This document shows, in pieces, positions 7,035 to 8,960 of a stretch of DNA of 8,960 nucleotides. Origin of the DNA: Gammaproteobacteria bacterium (GTDB taxonomy: Bacteria > Pseudomonadota > Gammaproteobacteria > Granulosicoccales > Granulosicoccaceae); assembly GCA_019634245.1 (NCBI GenBank), contig JAHQVR010000086.1, positions 1-8,960 on the forward strand, read 5' to 3'. Position numbers and translations under genes: made by a program. The number at the start of each line of letters is the position of its first letter. Position 1 is the stretch's first letter. Below the pieces are notes generated by a model. It was given only the letters and a program-made list of their open reading frames with translations, did no database searches and had not been told where the DNA came from.

Positions 7035-7063
7035 AATGTAAGCGCTTGCATTCATAGATGCAA
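7035..7063 (-). promoter_or_regulatory. Candidate promoter of the LacI-family gene
   Basis: On the minus strand, TTGCAT (complement of 7058-7063) and TACATT (complement of 7035-7040) are exactly 17 bp apart, giving a start near 7028 and a leader of about 22 nt. It is the mirror image of the plus-strand promoter because it lies in the same perfect palindrome. The -35 match is only 3 of 6. If real, bound repressor would cover it, giving autoregulation. Confidence 0.4.
7037..7050. promoter_or_regulatory. LacI-family operator, distal copy
   Basis: TGTAAGCGCTTGCA is a near-palindrome with a central CG and matches the general LacI/CcpA pattern TGNAANCGNTTNCA. Its exact reverse complement forms the second operator at 7059-7072. 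It overlaps the -35 of the plus-strand promoter and the -10 of the minus-strand one. Confidence 0.8.
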
Positions 7064-7074
7064 GCGCTTACACT
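7046..7074 (+). promoter_or_regulatory. Candidate promoter of the hpsN-comD operon
   Basis: TTGCAT (7046-7051) and TACACT (7069-7074) are 17 bp apart. Transcription would begin near 7081, leaving a leader of about 28 nt before the ATG at 7109. Both boxes lie inside or at the edge of the operators, so repressor binding would exclude RNA polymerase. The -35 is poor (3 of 6), which could keep basal expression low. Confidence 0.45.
7059..7072. promoter_or_regulatory. LacI-family operator, proximal copy
   Basis: TGCAAGCGCTTACA mirrors the site at 7037-7050; their centres are 22 bp apart, about two helical turns, so two repressor dimers could sit on nearly the same DNA face. It lies across the plus-strand -10 and the minus-strand -35. 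Confidence 0.8.
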
Positions 7075-7108
7075 GGTTATCGTCGTTTTTTGCATCGCTC
7101 TCAGTACT

Positions 7109-8425
7109 ATGGCCCGCAACTACTTAAAGAAAGCATCCAAAACTTCCACTACAGATTCAAGTGATGTACGCCTGACCGTGCAAGGCATCTTGGACGATAT
7201 AGAAGCGGGAGGCGATGAAGCGGCCAAGCGCTATGCGGAAAAGTTCGATCAATACAGCGGCAATCTGCTCTTAACACAGGACGAAATTGATGCCGCCATT
7301 GCCAAGGTGCCGCAGAAGCTTAAAGATGACATCGCTTTTGCCCACGACAATGTCAAACGATTTGCAGAAGTCCAAAAATCCACCTTGCAAGAGGTGGAAT
7401 TAGAAGTAGTGCCGGGGTTTCAACTCGGACAAAAGAGTATCCCTTGCCGTGCAGTTGGGTGCTACATACCGGGTGGGCGCTACAGCCATATCGCCAGTGC
7501 GATTATGACGGTGACTACAGCTAAAGTCGCGGGTTGTAATCATATTGTGGCGTGTTCACCGCCTCGACCTGAGGAAGGTGTTGCTCCGGCAATCGTCTAT
7601 GCGTCCCATCTGTGTGGGGCGAATAAAATTATGGCCATGGGCGGTGTGCAGGCAGTGGCATCAATGACTTTTGGATTGTTCGGACTACCTAGCGCCGATA
7701 TATTGGTAGGCCCGGGTAATCAATTCGTTGCCGAAGCCAAACGAATATTGTATGGACGTGTCGGGATCGACATGATCGCAGGGCCCACCGATAGTTTAAT
7801 TCTTGCAGATGCTCAAGCGGATCCGGCCATTGTTGCCTCAGACCTTGTTGGACAGGCTGAGCACGGCTACAACTCTCCGGTATGGTTGGTCACCGATGAT
7901 AAACCATTGGCCGAAAAGGTCATCGAGTTGGTTCCCGGCTTGATCGCGGATTTGCCTGAGACTAATCGAGTCAATGCGGAAGCGGCCTGGCGTGACTATG
8001 CCGAAGTCATTGTCTGTTCGGACCGTGAGGAAATGGCTGCTACTTCTGATGACTATGCGCCTGAACATCTAACGGTGCAGGCAGAAGATCTACCTTGGTG
8101 GCTCGACCGGTTGCAGTGTTACGGATCGTTATTTCTCGGTGAAGAGACCACCGTTGCCTTCGGTGACAAAGCCTCTGGTACGAATCATGTGCTACCCACC
8201 TCAGGCTCTGCGCGATACACCGGTGGATTGTCTGTTCACAAATATATGAAAATTGTTACCTGGCAGCGTGCTACGCGAGAAGGTGCTAAGCCCATCGCAG
8301 AGGCCACGGCACGAATTTCTCGGTTGGAGGGTATGGAAGGGCATGCTCGAACCGCTGATATTCGGCTTGAAAAGTATTTTCCTGAAGAAACATTTGATTT
8401 AACTTTGGAAGAAAAAAAGGGCTAA
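7109..8425 (+). CDS. hpsN: HpsN-type sulfopropanediol (DHPS) 3-dehydrogenase, histidinol dehydrogenase superfamily
   Basis: The 438-residue protein belongs to the HisD superfamily. The zinc ligands of HisD align with Q249 and H252 (GQAEHG), D353 (FGDKASGTNH) and H412 (EGH). The catalytic Glu-His pair is E319-H320 (YAPEHL). Substrate-binding segments differ from true HisD (GSARYTGGLSVHKYMKI), no other his gene is nearby, and the next gene is a sulfopyruvate decarboxylase subunit. HpsN enzymes oxidise (R)-2,3-dihydroxypropane-1-sulfonate to (R)-sulfolactate with two NAD+, so this is the favoured role. ATG 7109 is preferred over ATG 7058, which lies inside the operator palindrome and upstream of the likely transcription start; MARNYLKKA also fits the usual family N-terminus. 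No clear ribosome site is present. The substrate remains inferred; another alcohol dehydrogenase of the superfamily is possible. Confidence 0.8.
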   Translation: MARNYLKKASKTSTTDSSDVRLTVQGILDDIEAGGDEAAKRYAEKFDQYSGNLLLTQDEIDAAIAKVPQKLKDDIAFAHDNVKRFAEVQKSTLQEVELEVVPGFQLGQKSIPCRAVGCYIPGGRYSHIASAIMTVTTAKVAGCNHIVACSPPRPEEGVAPAIVYASHLCGANKIMAMGGVQAVASMTFGLFGLPSADILVGPGNQFVAEAKRILYGRVGIDMIAGPTDSLILADAQADPAIVASDLVGQAEHGYNSPVWLVTDDKPLAEKVIELVPGLIADLPETNRVNAEAAWRDYAEVIVCSDREEMAATSDDYAPEHLTVQAEDLPWWLDRLQCYGSLFLGEETTVAFGDKASGTNHVLPTSGSARYTGGLSVHKYMKIVTWQRATREGAKPIAEATARISRLEGMEGHARTADIRLEKYFPEETFDLTLEEKKG

Positions 8426-8459
8426 GCCCCCCGGTGGGGATCTCAATCCTCACGGGGCT
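8425..8459 (+). other. Intercistronic stem-loop between hpsN and comD
   Basis: AGCCCC (8425-8430) pairs with GGGGCT (8454-8459), and GTGGGGAT (8434-8441) pairs with ATCCTCAC (8446-8453) around a CTCA loop, with a 3-nt bulge CCG. The stem begins at the last base of the stop codon. It is strong and GC-rich but has no T-tract after it, so full termination is unlikely. It could protect the upstream mRNA or set a lower level of the downstream gene. Confidence 0.65.
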
Positions 8460-8493
8460 GTGCTCTTACTTACAATAAACTGGAGATATCCTG

Positions 8494-8960
8494 GTGTCGG
8501 TAAGCGAAAAAATCGTTGACGATCTTGTTGCTAACAATGTGTCGTTTGTAACCACTGTGCCGTGTAAGCAGTTGGCAGGAGTCATTGATGCGATCGAAGC
8601 GAATGACGAGATATATCATATTCCCTCGAACAAGGAAGATGAGGGGATGGGCTTGTGTGCCGGTGCCTACATGGGTGGCAAGCGTTCTGCGATTATCATG
8701 CAGAACACAGCGATTGGTGTGACCATCAACACGTTAGTTACTCTCACTCAGTTCTATCGTTTGCCCCTACCGATGCTCATTAGCTATCGTGGTGAGTTGG
8801 GTGAGCCAGTTGCCTGTCAGGTTGAGATGGCGGTGCACACCAAGGCACTACTGAATCAACTCAACATCCCCACTTATCATTTCCATAAAGAGCAGGATGC
8901 GGAAGAATTAGATTTGATTCTTAAGCATACCTATATGAGCAATAAGCCGGTAGCCATTCT
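8494..8960 (+). CDS. comD: Sulfopyruvate decarboxylase alpha subunit, ThDP-binding (partial, 3' end outside window)
   Basis: The GTG start at 8494 has GGAG at 8482-8485, 8 nt upstream, and the frame stays open to the window edge (155 codons). The segments VTTVPCKQL (19-27), EDEGMGLCAGAYMGGK (48-63), IIMQN (67-71) and LPLPMLISYRGELGEP (90-105) match the ComD/phosphonopyruvate decarboxylase N-terminal ThDP domain. E50 is the expected cofactor-activating glutamate. The DEPQH motif seen in phosphonopyruvate decarboxylases is absent, favouring sulfopyruvate. With ComE (beta, expected just beyond the edge) it would decarboxylate sulfopyruvate to sulfoacetaldehyde and CO2 in the cytosol. QNTAIGV replaces the common QNSGLGN, a noticeable variation. 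It lies 68 bp after hpsN and is probably cotranscribed with it. Confidence 0.82.
   Translation, partial: MSVSEKIVDDLVANNVSFVTTVPCKQLAGVIDAIEANDEIYHIPSNKEDEGMGLCAGAYMGGKRSAIIMQNTAIGVTINTLVTLTQFYRLPLPMLISYRGELGEPVACQVEMAVHTKALLNQLNIPTYHFHKEQDAEELDLILKHTYMSNKPVAI

Noticed and set aside
7058..7108. Hydrophobic leader on the dehydrogenase suggesting a signal peptide
   Set aside because: It is encoded by the operator and promoter region, and the family is cytosolic; ATG 7109 gives the usual N-terminus.
7109..8425. Biosynthetic histidinol dehydrogenase (hisD)
   Set aside because: No histidine biosynthesis gene is nearby, the downstream gene is a sulfopyruvate decarboxylase subunit, and a LacI repressor with operators points to an inducible catabolic role.
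8494..8960. Phosphonopyruvate decarboxylase
   Set aside because: The DEPQH-type motif of that enzyme is missing and no phosphonate gene is next to it; the alpha-subunit pattern and HpsN context favour sulfopyruvate.
1..8960. CRISPR array, tRNA or rRNA genes, insertion sequences
   Set aside because: No regularly spaced repeats, cloverleaf pattern, rRNA segment or transposase reading frame was found by eye on either strand.

Overview
The window looks like chromosomal DNA from a heterotrophic Gram-negative proteobacterium, most likely a marine gammaproteobacterium. This is inferred from two lipoprotein signal peptides with lipoboxes, Shine-Dalgarno starts, LysR and LacI regulators, and a histidinol-dehydrogenase-like gene next to a sulfopyruvate-decarboxylase alpha-subunit gene, a pairing expected for breakdown of C3 organosulfonates common in the sea. 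No transposase, integrase, CRISPR array, rRNA or tRNA gene was recognised.

Left part (1-3962): this part holds the possible tail of a pilin-like (PilX-type) gene, a stem-loop, a small P-loop kinase (212-760) and a roughly 500-bp AT-rich gap. Two lipoprotein genes follow: one with a long Thr/Asp/Gly/Ser linker (1260-2477) and one DUF4185-like beta-propeller with a TTG start (2814-3950). A 31-nt near-perfect palindrome (2520-2550) and a possible decayed minus-strand reading frame lie between the lipoprotein genes.

Middle (4080-5991): a LysR regulator (minus strand) and an aldo/keto reductase (plus strand) are divergently transcribed from a 79-bp spacer, the classic arrangement of a LysR regulator and its target. 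The reductase ends 4 bp from the end of the LacI-family gene that runs the other way.

Right part (5996-8960): this is the most interesting block. A LacI-family repressor (minus) diverges from an HpsN-type, HisD-superfamily dehydrogenase (7109-8425). That gene is followed by a sulfopyruvate decarboxylase alpha subunit (comD-like, 8494 to beyond the window edge). The 102-bp divergent spacer carries a perfect 36-bp inverted repeat made of two LacI/CcpA-type operators 22 bp apart; its symmetry also gives a mirror-image pair of weak -35/-10 elements. The proposed reading is a substrate-induced catabolic operon. HpsN would oxidise (R)-2,3-dihydroxypropane-1-sulfonate (DHPS) to (R)-sulfolactate. A sulfolactate dehydrogenase not seen here would make sulfopyruvate, and ComDE would decarboxylate it to sulfoacetaldehyde. 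The family calls are strong; the DHPS substrate and the regulatory model are inference.
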